A stretch of 64,000 bases of DNA from Pseudomonadota bacterium. Lineage in GTDB: Bacteria > Myxococcota_A > UBA9160 > SZUA-336. Positions 46,740 through 55,614 of this stretch are shown in pieces. The DNA is taken from positions 123,951-187,950 of the forward strand of contig QJZC01000021.1 in NCBI GenBank assembly GCA_003247575.1, given 5' to 3'. Made by a program: the position numbers and the translations under genes. Numbering within the stretch: position 1 is the stretch's first letter; every line of letters starts with the position of its first letter. The notes beneath the pieces were generated by a model, which ran no database searches, was not told the origin of the DNA, and saw nothing but the letters and a program-made list of their open reading frames with translations.

Positions 46740-47747
46740 CTAGGGTCGATCCGGCAGCAGCGCGCCGGAGGCGTCGTAGACGACGCGGTCGATCAGGATG
46801 CCATCGCTGCGTAGCTCGATGGTATCACCCAGATCACTGAGGATGAAATCGGAGTAGACGTAGTCGACCTCCACACCACCATTCGTGTCGCGCTGGCCGT
46901 TCCTGCCCAGCCTTGCCCGCGCACCGGGCTCGAGTACGAGCGAGCGCCGGATCACGAAGCGATCCGTGCGGTCGTCGCGGACCTCGAGCCCCATCAGATC
47001 GAGCGCACGTGCTGCACGGTTCTCGACCTCGAACCATTCTCCGAGCTGATCCGGAAGCCCGGGAGTGTGTTCCTGGGCGCGGTGTACGATGAGCTCACCC
47101 GGGAGCAGCTCGCGATGCGAGAGCGCGCCGCAGAGGTCTGCGACGCCGTCGCAGTCGTTGTCCAGCAAGCCGTCGCAGCGCTCCGTCGCAGCGGGGTGCA
47201 CGTCCGCCCGCGTGTCGTCGCAGTCGAGTGCGTTCGCAGCGGTTCTTTCGACCGGCGCGCAGAAGCAGCCAGCGAAGCTGGCCCCGAATCCGTCCGCATC
47301 GTCGTCGAAGAAGACCTCGCGGCACCCCGCTGCTTCGGCCTCGTCCACTTCTCCGTCGCAGTCGTTGTCCGCTCCATCGCAGATCTCGCGGCTCGGGCTG
47401 CAGCTCGCGACGGTCGCACCGCGCCCAGCCGAGATCGGCCCAGCCTGCGCGAGGTCAGGCTCGTGGGAAGGATCGGGAGTGGAAGACGTGCGATCGGACG
47501 TCTTCCCGGGTGTCGGCAGGAACGAGCGGCGACCGAGCGCCTCGCTAGTGGGATGGTTTGCCTCTTGCTCTCGTGTGACTTCGGGCGGGTGCGATCGCAT
47601 CGCGCGCGATTCCAGCAGGCCCGCGGGCCTCTGCCTCTGTATCGCAGGATGCGAGCCCGCACCCCACGGCTGAGCGACCATCAGCGCGATCGCGCCGACG
47701 CCGACCATCCAGAGAATGCCCGAGGGCAAGGGAACGCGAGAGCTCAT
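46740..47747 (-). CDS. MopE-type calcium-motif protein with lamin-tail domain
   Basis: A 335-residue exported protein. A hydrophobic N-terminal segment (residues 10-28) is followed by a Pro/Ser-rich stretch. Then come two MopE metal-binding motifs, EICDGADNDCDGEVDE (121-136) and ERCDGLLDNDCDGVAD (189-204), with extra cysteines between. The C-terminal lamin-tail-like beta domain (about 218-335: WFEVENRAARALDLMGLEVRD, DYVYSDFILSDLGDTIELRSDG) ends the chain. MopE motifs are common in surface proteins of Myxococcota and relatives. The ATG overlaps the stop of the lipoprotein gene (ATGA), so both are made together, likely as surface-exposed partners. Confidence 0.8.
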   Translation of the reverse strand: MSSRVPLPSGILWMVGVGAIALMVAQPWGAGSHPAIQRQRPAGLLESRAMRSHPPEVTREQEANHPTSEALGRRSFLPTPGKTSDRTSSTPDPSHEPDLAQAGPISAGRGATVASCSPSREICDGADNDCDGEVDEAEAAGCREVFFDDDADGFGASFAGCFCAPVERTAANALDCDDTRADVHPAATERCDGLLDNDCDGVADLCGALSHRELLPGELIVHRAQEHTPGLPDQLGEWFEVENRAARALDLMGLEVRDDRTDRFVIRRSLVLEPGARARLGRNGQRDTNGGVEVDYVYSDFILSDLGDTIELRSDGILIDRVVYDASGALLPDRP

Positions 47748-48346
47748 CGCAGGAAGCCTCGGCCCACGACCAGCTCGCGCAGGCGCAGATCCGAATCGAA
47801 GTTGGCCTCGATTCGGGTATCACCGAGGTCGCGCACGAAAGTCAGTGGATCCACCTGTACCAGCCCGGGATCGGACTGCAACACGAGCTCGAGCCGATCG
47901 CCGATGCGGATACTCCCGTTGAACACACCCACGAAACCGTCGCGCAGCGCGAATGCCCGGAAGCGATTCGAAACGAAGGCGAACTCGACGCCGCTGCTGC
48001 AGCCGGCGATCTGCAGGTTGTCGCCGTTCATGCCGAGGTGGTCGCGCACGGTCCGGAACCCGCAGACCTGCTGAATGCTCTGGGCCGTTTGATTGGTCAC
48101 ATTGCTCGAGAACAGAAAGCGATCGTAGCCCGTATCCGTGGCCAGCGCGTTGCACGGCGGGCAGTCGCTGACGATGACGACGCGGAGGGATCCGTTGTCG
48201 ATCTGCACGGAGGCTACACCGTCGCCGCCGCCCGAGCTGCCGCCACAGCTCATAGCCAGGCTCGCACACAAGAGCATTGCAAAAATGTGTCGAGCGGTCG
48301 GCTTCGGCTTCTGCCTGGAGCACCCGGTGTAGGCTTGCGTGCTCAT
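47744..48346 (-). CDS. Lipoprotein of unknown function
   Basis: A 200-residue protein with a signal sequence and lipobox LAMSC (Cys about residue 34), followed by a Gly/Ser spacer typical of outer-membrane lipoproteins. The mature part is beta-rich with four further cysteines (DCPPC, VCGF, AGCSS). No known family is recognised. GAGG lies five bases before ATG 48346; a GTG two codons earlier is less well placed. Its stop overlaps the MopE-type gene's start. Confidence 0.75.
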   Translation of the reverse strand: MSTQAYTGCSRQKPKPTARHIFAMLLCASLAMSCGGSSGGGDGVASVQIDNGSLRVVIVSDCPPCNALATDTGYDRFLFSSNVTNQTAQSIQQVCGFRTVRDHLGMNGDNLQIAGCSSGVEFAFVSNRFRAFALRDGFVGVFNGSIRIGDRLELVLQSDPGLVQVDPLTFVRDLGDTRIEANFDSDLRLRELVVGRGFLR

Positions 48347-48666
48347 ATACACCTCGCGGAGTCAGTGCGCCGAGGCTGAGCCTTGTCGGTGCACTCTCCA
48401 GAACATACACGAGAAGACGCGACAACTGAATCGAGGGCGAGCCTCGGGTCGCAACGTGGAGCCCGCGACTCGGGTCGTGGCTCAGCTAGCCGCGCTCGCG
48501 AGGGCGTGAGCCAGCGAGAGTGTCAAATCATCTCAGGTGTGACCTGACGGCGCACGGCCGAGGCAGCGGGCCGCAGCCTCGACCCTACGGCCTCGCTCGA
48601 GCGCGGCATGGATGTTGCTCCGCTGGGATCCATTCGACTGGGGTCTACACGCCAAATGGAGGGAAC
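48347..48666. other. Divergent intergenic region
   Basis: The 320 bp between the lipoprotein and CBS genes hold no convincing gene. The only clear signal is a perfect TCAGGT-GTG-ACCTGA palindrome at 48533-48547, which could be an operator. Confidence 0.5.
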
Positions 48667-49161
48667 ATGGGACTTACGGCTCGAGACGTGATGCAAGTGG
48701 ATGTCCGCACCGTGCACCCCGGGATCAAGATCTCGGAGCTGGAGCGGAACTTTTCCCATTCTAATGTTGGCGGATTCCCGGTGGTGGACGCGGGGCGCTT
48801 GGTCGGAGTCGTTTCGCGCACGGACATCGTGCGCAAGTTCGCGCTCGAGCGGAACGTGGAAGAGGCGCTTTCAGACTACTATCGGGACTATACGGCCCCG
48901 CCCGAGGAATCTGCCGCGTCCGTCGCGGGCGAGGCGGCGGCGATCTCCGAGACGATTGGCAAGCGCATCGACGGCCTGTCCGTCGCCGATGTCATGGCCC
49001 CTACACCGGTGGTGACGGACTCGTCCGCGGAGCTCTTCGAGGTCGCGCAGCTGCTGATCGAGCATCGAATCCACCGGGTGCCCGTGGTGGACGATGGGCA
49101 TCTCGTCGGCATCATCACGAGCACGGATCTCGTGCGCGTGATCGCCGAGCAGCGCATCTGA
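48667..49161 (+). CDS. Paired CBS-domain protein
   Basis: A 164-residue protein made of two CBS repeats: ARDVMQVDVRTVHPG...GGFPVVDAGRLVGVVSRTDIVRKF (residues 4-65) and VADVMAPTPVVTDSS...HRVPVVDDGHLVGIITSTDLVRVI (about 105-160), joined by an acidic linker. Bateman modules bind adenosine nucleotides and usually regulate a partner. With no catalytic domain it is a stand-alone sensor. GGAGGGAAC precedes the ATG. Confidence 0.9.
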   Translation: MGLTARDVMQVDVRTVHPGIKISELERNFSHSNVGGFPVVDAGRLVGVVSRTDIVRKFALERNVEEALSDYYRDYTAPPEESAASVAGEAAAISETIGKRIDGLSVADVMAPTPVVTDSSAELFEVAQLLIEHRIHRVPVVDDGHLVGIITSTDLVRVIAEQRI

Positions 49162-49204
49162 AGCACCCTGCTACCCTTCGCCCATCGAGCTCTACGGGAA
49201 CGAG

Positions 49205-50308
49205 ATGGGATTCGAAGAGGTGCCACAGCAAGCGGTACGAGCTGTCAGCTCGAAGGTACGCGGAAGCCTCTCGGGGGTCCCCTCTGGGGTTTCCGGCCCT
49301 GGGTCTTCCAGGTTCCTCGCGCTCGCTCCCATGGATGGTGTGACAGACTTCGTCTACCGCGAGGTGATGACCGCGCTCTTCGGTGGACGATCGGGCATCA
49401 GTGCGTGCACGTGTGAGTTCATCAGGGTGATCGACAGGCTGCTCCCTGCGCACGTATTCCTGAGCCACTGTCCCGAGCTGGCTACCGGAGGGCGTACCCA
49501 CTCTGGAGTCCCTGTCTTCGTGCAGCTGCTCGGCGGGCAGCCGGCTGCGATGTCCGACAACGCGCTGCGGGCGGCGGAGCTGGGGGCGCCGGGGATCGAT
49601 CTCAACTTTGGCTGTCCAGCCAAGACCGTCAACCGCTCGGACGGAGGCGCGGCACTGCTGCGCGAGCCCGGTCGCGTCGAGGCGGTCACGGGTTCCGTTC
49701 GTAGGTCCGTTCCGAAAGAGATTCCCATCAGCGCGAAGCTGCGCCTCGGCTGGGACTCCTCGCGCAACGTGGTCGAGTTGGCCAAGGCCGCCGAGAGTGG
49801 TGGAGCCGACTGGATCACGATCCATGCGCGCACACGGGTGCAGGGCTACGCGCCCGGGGTCGAGTGGGAGGCAATCGGGCGAGCGCGCGAGGCCGTGCGC
49901 GTCCCCGTGGTCGCGAATGGGGACATCCACAGTGCCGACAGCCTGGCTATCTGTGCACGTCAGAGTGGTTGCGATGCCTTCATGATTGGACGTGGGGCCA
50001 TGGCGAGTCCAGATCTCTTCGCGACTTTACGCGGCTGGTGCGAGTCCCCGTTGTCCTTCCCCGAGATCTGCCAGCTGCTCGTGGACTATGCGCGGCGGGT
50101 CCTGGCGGCCGGATTCAGCGAGCAGAAGGCGGTATGCCGCGTGAAGCAGTGGCTGCGCATGGGCGCTGCGTTTCGATCCGACTTCCACTCGACCTTTGAG
50201 CGAATCAAGCATGCGCGTAGCGAATCCGAGTTGATCTCGATGCTGCGGCCCCGAGCTCTCGCGGCCTCGGAGGTCAGTCTGGGTCGGCTGGCCGCATCTG
50301 CGCCTTGA
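49205..50308 (+). CDS. tRNA-dihydrouridine synthase
   Basis: A 367-residue TIM-barrel flavoenzyme that reduces uridine in tRNA D-loops. Key parts are LAPMDGVTDFVYREV near the start, the FMN/catalytic region GIDLNFGCPAKTVNRSDGGAALL (catalytic Cys), KLRLGWD, IHARTRVQGY, ANGDIHS and FMIGRGAMASPDLF. The RTRVQGY and GCPAKTVN style is closest to DusC, but the paralogue cannot be fixed by eye. The first about 35 residues are non-conserved, so the true start may lie later. Its 3' end overlaps the convergent gene by 35 bases. Confidence 0.88.
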   Translation: MGFEEVPQQAVRAVSSKVRGSLSGVPSGVSGPGSSRFLALAPMDGVTDFVYREVMTALFGGRSGISACTCEFIRVIDRLLPAHVFLSHCPELATGGRTHSGVPVFVQLLGGQPAAMSDNALRAAELGAPGIDLNFGCPAKTVNRSDGGAALLREPGRVEAVTGSVRRSVPKEIPISAKLRLGWDSSRNVVELAKAAESGGADWITIHARTRVQGYAPGVEWEAIGRAREAVRVPVVANGDIHSADSLAICARQSGCDAFMIGRGAMASPDLFATLRGWCESPLSFPEICQLLVDYARRVLAAGFSEQKAVCRVKQWLRMGAAFRSDFHSTFERIKHARSESELISMLRPRALAASEVSLGRLAASAP

Positions 50309-51461
50309 CCGGGTCTGGCTCTGCTCTCGGAAGCCGGAACCCCAAGGTGCGCAGGAGCGTGTCCATCTGGTCGAGGCGAGAGCTTTGGTGCAGCCAGAAG
50401 GGGAGCAAGGTATAGAACGGCGTCCCCGTCTGTTCTGGATCCCCGAATTGCTTGTCCATGCCGACGGTCGGATCGAGCGACAGCAGTCCGAAGGCCGTCA
50501 GTCCTTCCATGATGTTCCAGGCGCCGCGTACGTGGCCGCGCAGTGGGCCTCGTTCGTAGAAGAACGAGCCGGTTTCTACGTTCGTGCTCGATCCTCCGTT
50601 TCTGCCAGATTCTTCGCTCGTGCCCGAGATCGGGAGCTGCTCCAGATTCCGCATGGGCGCGACCTCGACCTCGACGATGCGATCGGGTGCTTCGCCGGAC
50701 TTCGACACGGGTTCGATTGAGGTGACGCGGTGACTCTGGCTCTCGAGCGTGATGCGAAGTCCATTCGACAACGCCTCACGCTGCAGGCGCCCTGGGAGGC
50801 GCTGCCCGTACAAGTTTTGGATCTCGGGCCAGTCTGCGGGGAGCCATGCGTCCGCGACTGCGTCCGTGGGAACCACGGCGTAGTAGCAGCCGCACGTGTG
50901 AACGGTCGACACGAAGAGCAGATCGCCGCTCTCGCGGTCGACCGTGAGCACGAACAGCAGCCCTGGGTTGCGGTGCGCTTCGAAGAAGTAGCGCGAGAAC
51001 CGGAACGGGATCTTTTCGAAATGGACCCGATAGACGAGCTGCACCACGTCGCGCCCAGCGATCTGGTCCGTGCGCGTCTCTGCGAATACTGCTGGGCGAC
51101 TCGGGTCGACGGACGCGCGGACTCCGAACAGCGAGCCTTCGGAAAGGGCGGGTGACCCGATTCGATTGTACGGGCTCTCGGCCTCGAGAATTCGCACGAC
51201 CGGTGCACGGCACGCGAGCCAGTCTTCCGGAGACTTCGAGGAGGCCGAGGCGCCTGGCTCGCAGCGAGGGGTAGCGAAGTCCCAGGTCTCCGCGCGCACG
51301 CTCGAAGCGTAGAGCAAGGCGGCTGTAGCGAGCGGCGCGAGACCGCAGACTCTGGCCCAGGCGAGCACCCCGGAAGAGCTGGAGACGCGGGGTCGCCGAT
51401 GCGGCCGCTCCGCGATTTCGCTCGAGATGCGCGATGGATGGGACGGGGCTCGGCTCGGCAT
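50274..51461 (-). CDS. Secreted or envelope protein of unknown function
   Basis: A 395-residue protein with a basic N-terminus and hydrophobic segment (residues about 30-55, ACGLAPLATAALLYASSVRA) that looks like a signal peptide ending in VRA. The mature part is a beta-rich domain with repeated aromatic/charged blocks (VVQLVYRVHFEKIPFRFSRYFFEAHRNPG, DLLFVSTVHTCGCYYAVVPTD, TPFYTLLPFWLHQSSRLDQMDTLLRTLGF). I do not recognise a family. GGAG lies before ATG 51461. It overlaps the dus-like gene tail to tail. Confidence 0.7.
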   Translation of the reverse strand: MPSRAPSHPSRISSEIAERPHRRPRVSSSSGVLAWARVCGLAPLATAALLYASSVRAETWDFATPRCEPGASASSKSPEDWLACRAPVVRILEAESPYNRIGSPALSEGSLFGVRASVDPSRPAVFAETRTDQIAGRDVVQLVYRVHFEKIPFRFSRYFFEAHRNPGLLFVLTVDRESGDLLFVSTVHTCGCYYAVVPTDAVADAWLPADWPEIQNLYGQRLPGRLQREALSNGLRITLESQSHRVTSIEPVSKSGEAPDRIVEVEVAPMRNLEQLPISGTSEESGRNGGSSTNVETGSFFYERGPLRGHVRGAWNIMEGLTAFGLLSLDPTVGMDKQFGDPEQTGTPFYTLLPFWLHQSSRLDQMDTLLRTLGFRLPRAEPDPVKAQMRPADPD

Positions 51462-51628
51462 GGCGTAGTCTCCAGCGGTGGGGCGAGATTGCCAGCGAAA
51501 ACGGTAACAAAGCTCACGTCCCAAGGGTCATCCTCAAGATTCCCTCTAGTATGCTATCGAGTCCGGAACTGACCTCTCGGATCCGGTCCTCGGATCCGCC
51601 AGTCGCCAGTCGCGTAGGGAGTCCGCGT

Positions 51629-52516
51629 ATGACCACCATCGCACTCGAATTCGTGCCTCCGGACCTCGAAGCACCGGACCAAGAAGCCGGACGGAGTCGA
51701 GCGAAGGCTACGGCCGAGCGCGTGCGCGAGCTGCTCGTTTGCGAGGGCATCTCGCACCGGATCAACGCATTGCTACTTCCGGGGATGATCGCGGAAGAGG
51801 ACGATCGGCCGGTGCCCTTGCGCCCAAAGCTGGACGTTCTGGATCTCCACAGCCAGGTCAACGAGGCGCTCGCGCTCGAATCGATCGTTACGCAGGTGAC
51901 CGCATTCTCTTCGCATGGGGAGCTCGAGGCGCGAGTACGCGCTCTGCAGGCGGCCGGAGTCGAGAAGGTCGTCTTCGTCGGAGTGCCCCGGACCTTGGAG
52001 GATGGAGCGGGTCCGGGCCTACCTCCTGCTGAGGCGCTTCAGCTGTATCGAGATCGCCTGCAAGCCTGCGGCGTGATTCTGATCCCCACTCGCGAGGACG
52101 AGGCCGCTCGCTTCGGTGCCAAGCTGGCAGCCGGGGCGAATCTCGCTCTCACTCAGATGCTCTTTTCCGATCACATCGGGAGCGTACTGCGTGCGATCGA
52201 TTCGCACGTGCGGGCACCCGAGGTGCTGCTCTCGTTCGCCTATGTTCCGAAGAGCGAGGAGCGCATAGGATTGGTTCACTGGCTCATTCGCGACACCAGC
52301 TCGGCTGCTCGACGCGAGATGGAAGTCGTCCGTGAGATTGCCGGCTTGTCGTTTCCCGCCAAGAAGGCTGCATTGGTCGAGATCTTCCGGCGCACCGTGA
52401 ACTCCGCACGTGAGGCGAGCTTCCCGCTCGGGTTGCACTTCGAATGCCCCTACGATTTCAATCCCTACGCGATCGAGGTGTTCCACGCCATGCTGGACGT
52501 CTGGGACGCATCCTGA
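51629..52516 (+). CDS. Methylenetetrahydrofolate reductase-like protein
   Basis: A 295-residue TIM-barrel protein: TIALEFVPPDLE at the start, INALLLPGMIAEEDDRPVPLRPKLDVLDL, VTQVTAFSS, VEKVVFVGVPRTL, and GANLALTQMLFSDHIG. The overall pattern resembles the short MTHFR type described in mycobacteria more than E. coli MetF, and would supply 5-methyl-THF for methionine synthesis. TAGGGAG precedes ATG 51629; the frame is open upstream, and ATG 51551 is possible but unsupported. It converges with dapL. Confidence 0.65.
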   Translation: MTTIALEFVPPDLEAPDQEAGRSRAKATAERVRELLVCEGISHRINALLLPGMIAEEDDRPVPLRPKLDVLDLHSQVNEALALESIVTQVTAFSSHGELEARVRALQAAGVEKVVFVGVPRTLEDGAGPGLPPAEALQLYRDRLQACGVILIPTREDEAARFGAKLAAGANLALTQMLFSDHIGSVLRAIDSHVRAPEVLLSFAYVPKSEERIGLVHWLIRDTSSAARREMEVVREIAGLSFPAKKAALVEIFRRTVNSAREASFPLGLHFECPYDFNPYAIEVFHAMLDVWDAS

Positions 52517-52573
52517 GCCCGACTGGAACCCGGGAGCTCAGGCTGAGATCGGAAGGGTCGTGCGCTGGCTACA

Positions 52574-53800
52574 TCAGAGCTTGCGGATCCGTTCCACCGC
52601 CTCTTCGATGCGATCCCGCTTACCGAACGCGGAAAGTCTGAAGTAGCCTTCACCGCAAGCGCCGAAGCCCGAGCCCGGCGTGCCGACCACGTGTGCATTC
52701 TCGAGCAGATGGTCGAAGAACTCCCATGACTTCTGGCCGTTCGGCGTTTCGAGCCAGATGTACGGCGCGTTGGTGCCAGCGAATGCATTGAAGCCCGCCT
52801 CGGTCAGGCCTTCGCGGATGATGCGTGCGTTCTCGAGGTAATACACCACACGCTCGCGCACCTCTGCTCGACCTGCATCGCTGAAAGCGGCGGCTGCCCC
52901 GACCTGAACGGGATACGAGGCGCCGTTGAACTTCGTCGTGTGGCGCCGTGCCCATAGCCGGTGTAGCTCGACAGGCTCGCCCGCGGCATTCCGGCCGCAG
53001 ACTTCCTTAGGGATCACGATGTACCCGCAACGGACTCCCGTGAAGCCGGCACTCTTGGAGAAGCTGCGGAACTCGATCGCACACTCGCGCGCGCCTTCGA
53101 TCTCGTAGATCGAATGGGGTAGCGAGTCGTCCTGGATGTAGTCCACGTAGGCTGCATCGAAGAGCAGGATACTGCCGTGCTGGCGGGCGTAGGCGACCCA
53201 CTGCGTGAGCTCCGCCTGCGAGAACACCGCCCCCGTTGGGTTGTTCGGTGAGCATAGGTAGACCAAGTCTACGGACTCGTCTGGGGGGCTCGGCTTGAAT
53301 CCGTTGGACTGCGTGCAAGGCAGGTAGGTAATTCCCTCGTAGCGACCTGCGCTGTCCGCCGGTCCAGTGCGCCCCGCCATGACGTTGGTATCGACGTACA
53401 CCGGGTACACTGGATCCGGTACTGCGATGCGGGCGTGGACGTCGAAGATCTCCTGGATGTTCCCGCTGTCGCACTTGGAGCCGTCGGACACGAAGATCTC
53501 GTCGCTAGACAGCTCGACCCCGCGCGGCTCGAACTCGTGCTCGACGATGGCTTTGCGCAGGAAGTCGTAGCCTTGCTCGGGGCCGTAGCCTCTGAACGTC
53601 TCCTCGCGCCCGAGCTCGTCGATGGCGCGGTGCATGGCGGCTCGGATGCTCTCGGGAAGCGGGAGGACGACGTCCCCGATCCCGAGCCGGATGACCTTTG
53701 CCTGTGGGTGCGATTCCTGGAAGCGAGCGACGCGGCGCCCGATCTCGGGAAAGAGATACCCGGCTGCCAGTTTCAGGTAGTGATCGTTGATGCGCGCCAT
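52574..53800 (-). CDS. dapL: LL-diaminopimelate aminotransferase
   Basis: A 408-residue class I PLP aminotransferase that makes LL-DAP directly from tetrahydrodipicolinate, bypassing the succinylase branch. Family marks are [20 protein letters not shown] at the start, [27 protein letters not shown], the [12 protein letters not shown] block, [10 protein letters not shown], and the PLP lysine in [24 protein letters not shown] precedes ATG 53800. It serves lysine and peptidoglycan synthesis. The enzyme is typical of plants, Chlamydiae, some deltaproteobacteria and methanogens. Confidence 0.93.
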   Translation of the reverse strand: MARINDHYLKLAAGYLFPEIGRRVARFQESHPQAKVIRLGIGDVVLPLPESIRAAMHRAIDELGREETFRGYGPEQGYDFLRKAIVEHEFEPRGVELSSDEIFVSDGSKCDSGNIQEIFDVHARIAVPDPVYPVYVDTNVMAGRTGPADSAGRYEGITYLPCTQSNGFKPSPPDESVDLVYLCSPNNPTGAVFSQAELTQWVAYARQHGSILLFDAAYVDYIQDDSLPHSIYEIEGARECAIEFRSFSKSAGFTGVRCGYIVIPKEVCGRNAAGEPVELHRLWARRHTTKFNGASYPVQVGAAAAFSDAGRAEVRERVVYYLENARIIREGLTEAGFNAFAGTNAPYIWLETPNGQKSWEFFDHLLENAHVVGTPGSGFGACGEGYFRLSAFGKRDRIEEAVERIRKL

Positions 53801-53903
53801 CGGCCCTCCCTCGTCTCGTCTCGAACGCTGCACGATATAGCCCAAAGGTCCTGCGCCTTCGAGCTTCCGTGGCAGCTGCGCTCCGGAGGCGGCTGCGAGG
53901 GGG

Positions 53904-54704
53904 CTAGGGGAGTTCGTCCGCCCGCAACAGCGATTCGAGGACCCAATCCACGAAGTCGGGCTGGCTTCCGAGCGACGGGAGTACGCGAATCTGCATCTCC
54001 GGATAGGCGCTCTGCGCCTGCTCGATCTGATTCGGTAGATCGCGCAGTACGTGGCGGCCGGGCGCGAGAAAGAGGGGATAGAGATCCAGCCGCTTCACAC
54101 CCTCTTGCGCGCAGCGCGCAATGGTTGCGGCGAGGGAGGGCTCGGCGAGCTCCATGTGCGCGACGTAGACTGCGCGCTCGGGGCTGCGGCGCCCCAGCTC
54201 CGCCGCCAGCTCGGCCAGGTGGGAATGGGCTTCGACGAGCCGACTGCCGTGATCGAGCAGCAGCCAGGCTCGGAGCGGTGCCTCCCGGCCCTGTGAGCTT
54301 TCCCCGCTCCGACTCGGTGCCCCGGAGGCTACCGCCGAGGTCGCCTCCGAGTCCGCTTCCGAGTCCGCTTCCGAACTGGCTTCCGAACTGGCGGCTGCGC
54401 TCGTGCCCCCGGACTGCGCATCGCCCCAGTAGTCGGTGGTCACCACAAGGTCGCTGCGGACGCGAAGTGCGCACGCCAAGCGATAGTCGCTCGGTACGCG
54501 GTTGCGCTGCTTCATCTCGGTCTCGATCCGCGACTCGGCCGCGACCGCACCGGAGACGATGCGCACGGCGCACTTGGCGCAGATCAGGTCGTCGCCGCAG
54601 GGAGCGGCGATCGGAAGTCCCGCCGCCCGGATCGCCTCCGTCAATCGCGCGCCCATCCGGACCTCGATCTCGATGGCCGAAGGGAGCAAGGACAGGCGCG
54701 GCAT
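53904..54704 (-). CDS. Ferredoxin-CbiX/SirB chelatase fusion
   Basis: A 266-residue two-domain protein. Residues 1-95 are a plant-type [2Fe-2S] ferredoxin ([10 protein letters not shown], i.e. C-x5-C-x2-C, and the fourth ligand in YRLACAL). A Ser/Ala/Asp/Glu-repeat linker (about 98-145) leads to a CbiX/SirB-type chelatase domain (about 147-262). That domain keeps the metal-site histidines ([16 protein letters not shown]) and the AEPSLAATI block. CbiX inserts cobalt, and SirB iron, into sirohydrochlorin. A ferredoxin fused in front is unusual; plant SirB is known to carry a [2Fe-2S] cluster, which may be a functional parallel. Confidence 0.8.
   Translation of the reverse strand: MPRLSLLPSAIEIEVRMGARLTEAIRAAGLPIAAPCGDDLICAKCAVRIVSGAVAAESRIETEMKQRNRVPSDYRLACALRVRSDLVVTTDYWGDAQSGGTSAAASSEASSEADSEADSEATSAVASGAPSRSGESSQGREAPLRAWLLLDHGSRLVEAHSHLAELAAELGRRSPERAVYVAHMELAEPSLAATIARCAQEGVKRLDLYPLFLAPGRHVLRDLPNQIEQAQSAYPEMQIRVLPSLGSQPDFVDWVLESLLRADELP
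54343..54390 (-). repeat. Four tandem 12-bp repeats in a linker
   Basis: Four imperfect 12-bp units (two ending GAGTCC, two ending GAACTG, each with GCYTCC at the start) encode an (Ala-Ser/Asp-Ser-Glu)n linker between the ferredoxin and CbiX domains. The in-frame unit length would allow the linker to change length without breaking either domain. Confidence 0.75.
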
Positions 54705-54769
54705 GGGGCGAGGGTACCTCTGGGATCCGGGCTAGTCGATGGCAGCCCGACCCGATACTATGGCGGCGG

Positions 54770-55600
54770 ATGTCTAGCTCCGGTCCTGCTTCCCCTACCC
54801 GCTCTTTCCCTGCGAACGGGACCGCTGCGTCCATTGGGGGTGGCACCCGGGCGCAGGGTTCGGACTCGGGGCGTTCTACCGCGGGCATTCTGATCATCGG
54901 CAACGAGATCCTCTCGGCGAAGGTGAAGGACGAGAACGCGCCCTATCTGCTGCAGGCATTGCGTGAGCTCGGTGTCGCGGTGCGTCGGGTTCACGTGATT
55001 CCGGATGTCATCGAGGAGATCGCCGGCGAGGTGCGGCGCTTCTCGAACGACTACCGCTACGTGTTCACGTCCGGTGGAGTGGGGCCGACCCACGACGACG
55101 TGACGATGGACGGCGTGGCCCTGGCCTTCGGGCGTCCGTTGGTCTTGCATAGCGAGATGGAGCAGCTGCTGCGGAGCGCGCTGCGCGACGTCGAGCCCAA
55201 CGCCAGCCAGCTCAAGATGTGCATGCTCCCCGAGGGGGCAGAGCTGATCCGTACACACGAGCTCTGGTTCCCGCTCGTCAAGGTCGTGAACGTGTTCGTG
55301 TTTCCTGGTATCCCGCGATTGCTACGCGCGAAGTTCGATTCGCTTCGCGACCAGCTCCAGGGTGACCCGCTGCACTTGCGGCGCGTGTTCGTGACCTGTA
55401 TGGAGAGTGATATCGCGCAGTCTCTCCACGAGCTCCTGGCCGAGTTTGCAGCACTCGAGATCGGCAGCTATCCAGCGACCGAGCGCTCCGAGCATCGCAC
55501 GCTCGTCACGCTCGAGGCGAGCGACGAGTCGCTCGTGGCGCGCGCGGTGGACGTGCTGATCTCGAAGCTTCCGCAGGACACCTTGCTGCGCGTCGAATAG
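54770..55600 (+). CDS. MoCF-domain (CinA/MoaB-like) protein
   Basis: A 276-residue protein with a Ser/Gly-rich N-terminal tail (about 40 residues) and a molybdopterin-binding fold: ILIIGNEILSAKVKDENAPYLLQAL, FTSGGVGPTHDDVTMDGVA, FVFPGIP. This MoCF domain occurs in CinA, MoaB and the N-terminal half of eukaryotic FAD synthase; the GPTHDDVT form is closest to the last. It has no CinA deamidase domain. Pterin binding is likely; the reaction is not known. A plausible ribosome site is weak. It is divergent from the ferredoxin-CbiX gene (65 bp). Confidence 0.8.
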   Translation: MSSSGPASPTRSFPANGTAASIGGGTRAQGSDSGRSTAGILIIGNEILSAKVKDENAPYLLQALRELGVAVRRVHVIPDVIEEIAGEVRRFSNDYRYVFTSGGVGPTHDDVTMDGVALAFGRPLVLHSEMEQLLRSALRDVEPNASQLKMCMLPEGAELIRTHELWFPLVKVVNVFVFPGIPRLLRAKFDSLRDQLQGDPLHLRRVFVTCMESDIAQSLHELLAEFAALEIGSYPATERSEHRTLVTLEASDESLVARAVDVLISKLPQDTLLRVE

Positions 55601-55614
55601 GCTGTTTTTCCCCG

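Noticed and set aside
53435..54769. Plus-strand open frame running into the MoCF-domain gene
   Set aside because: The upstream 445 codons are antisense to dapL and the ferredoxin-CbiX gene; only the part from 54770 is conserved.
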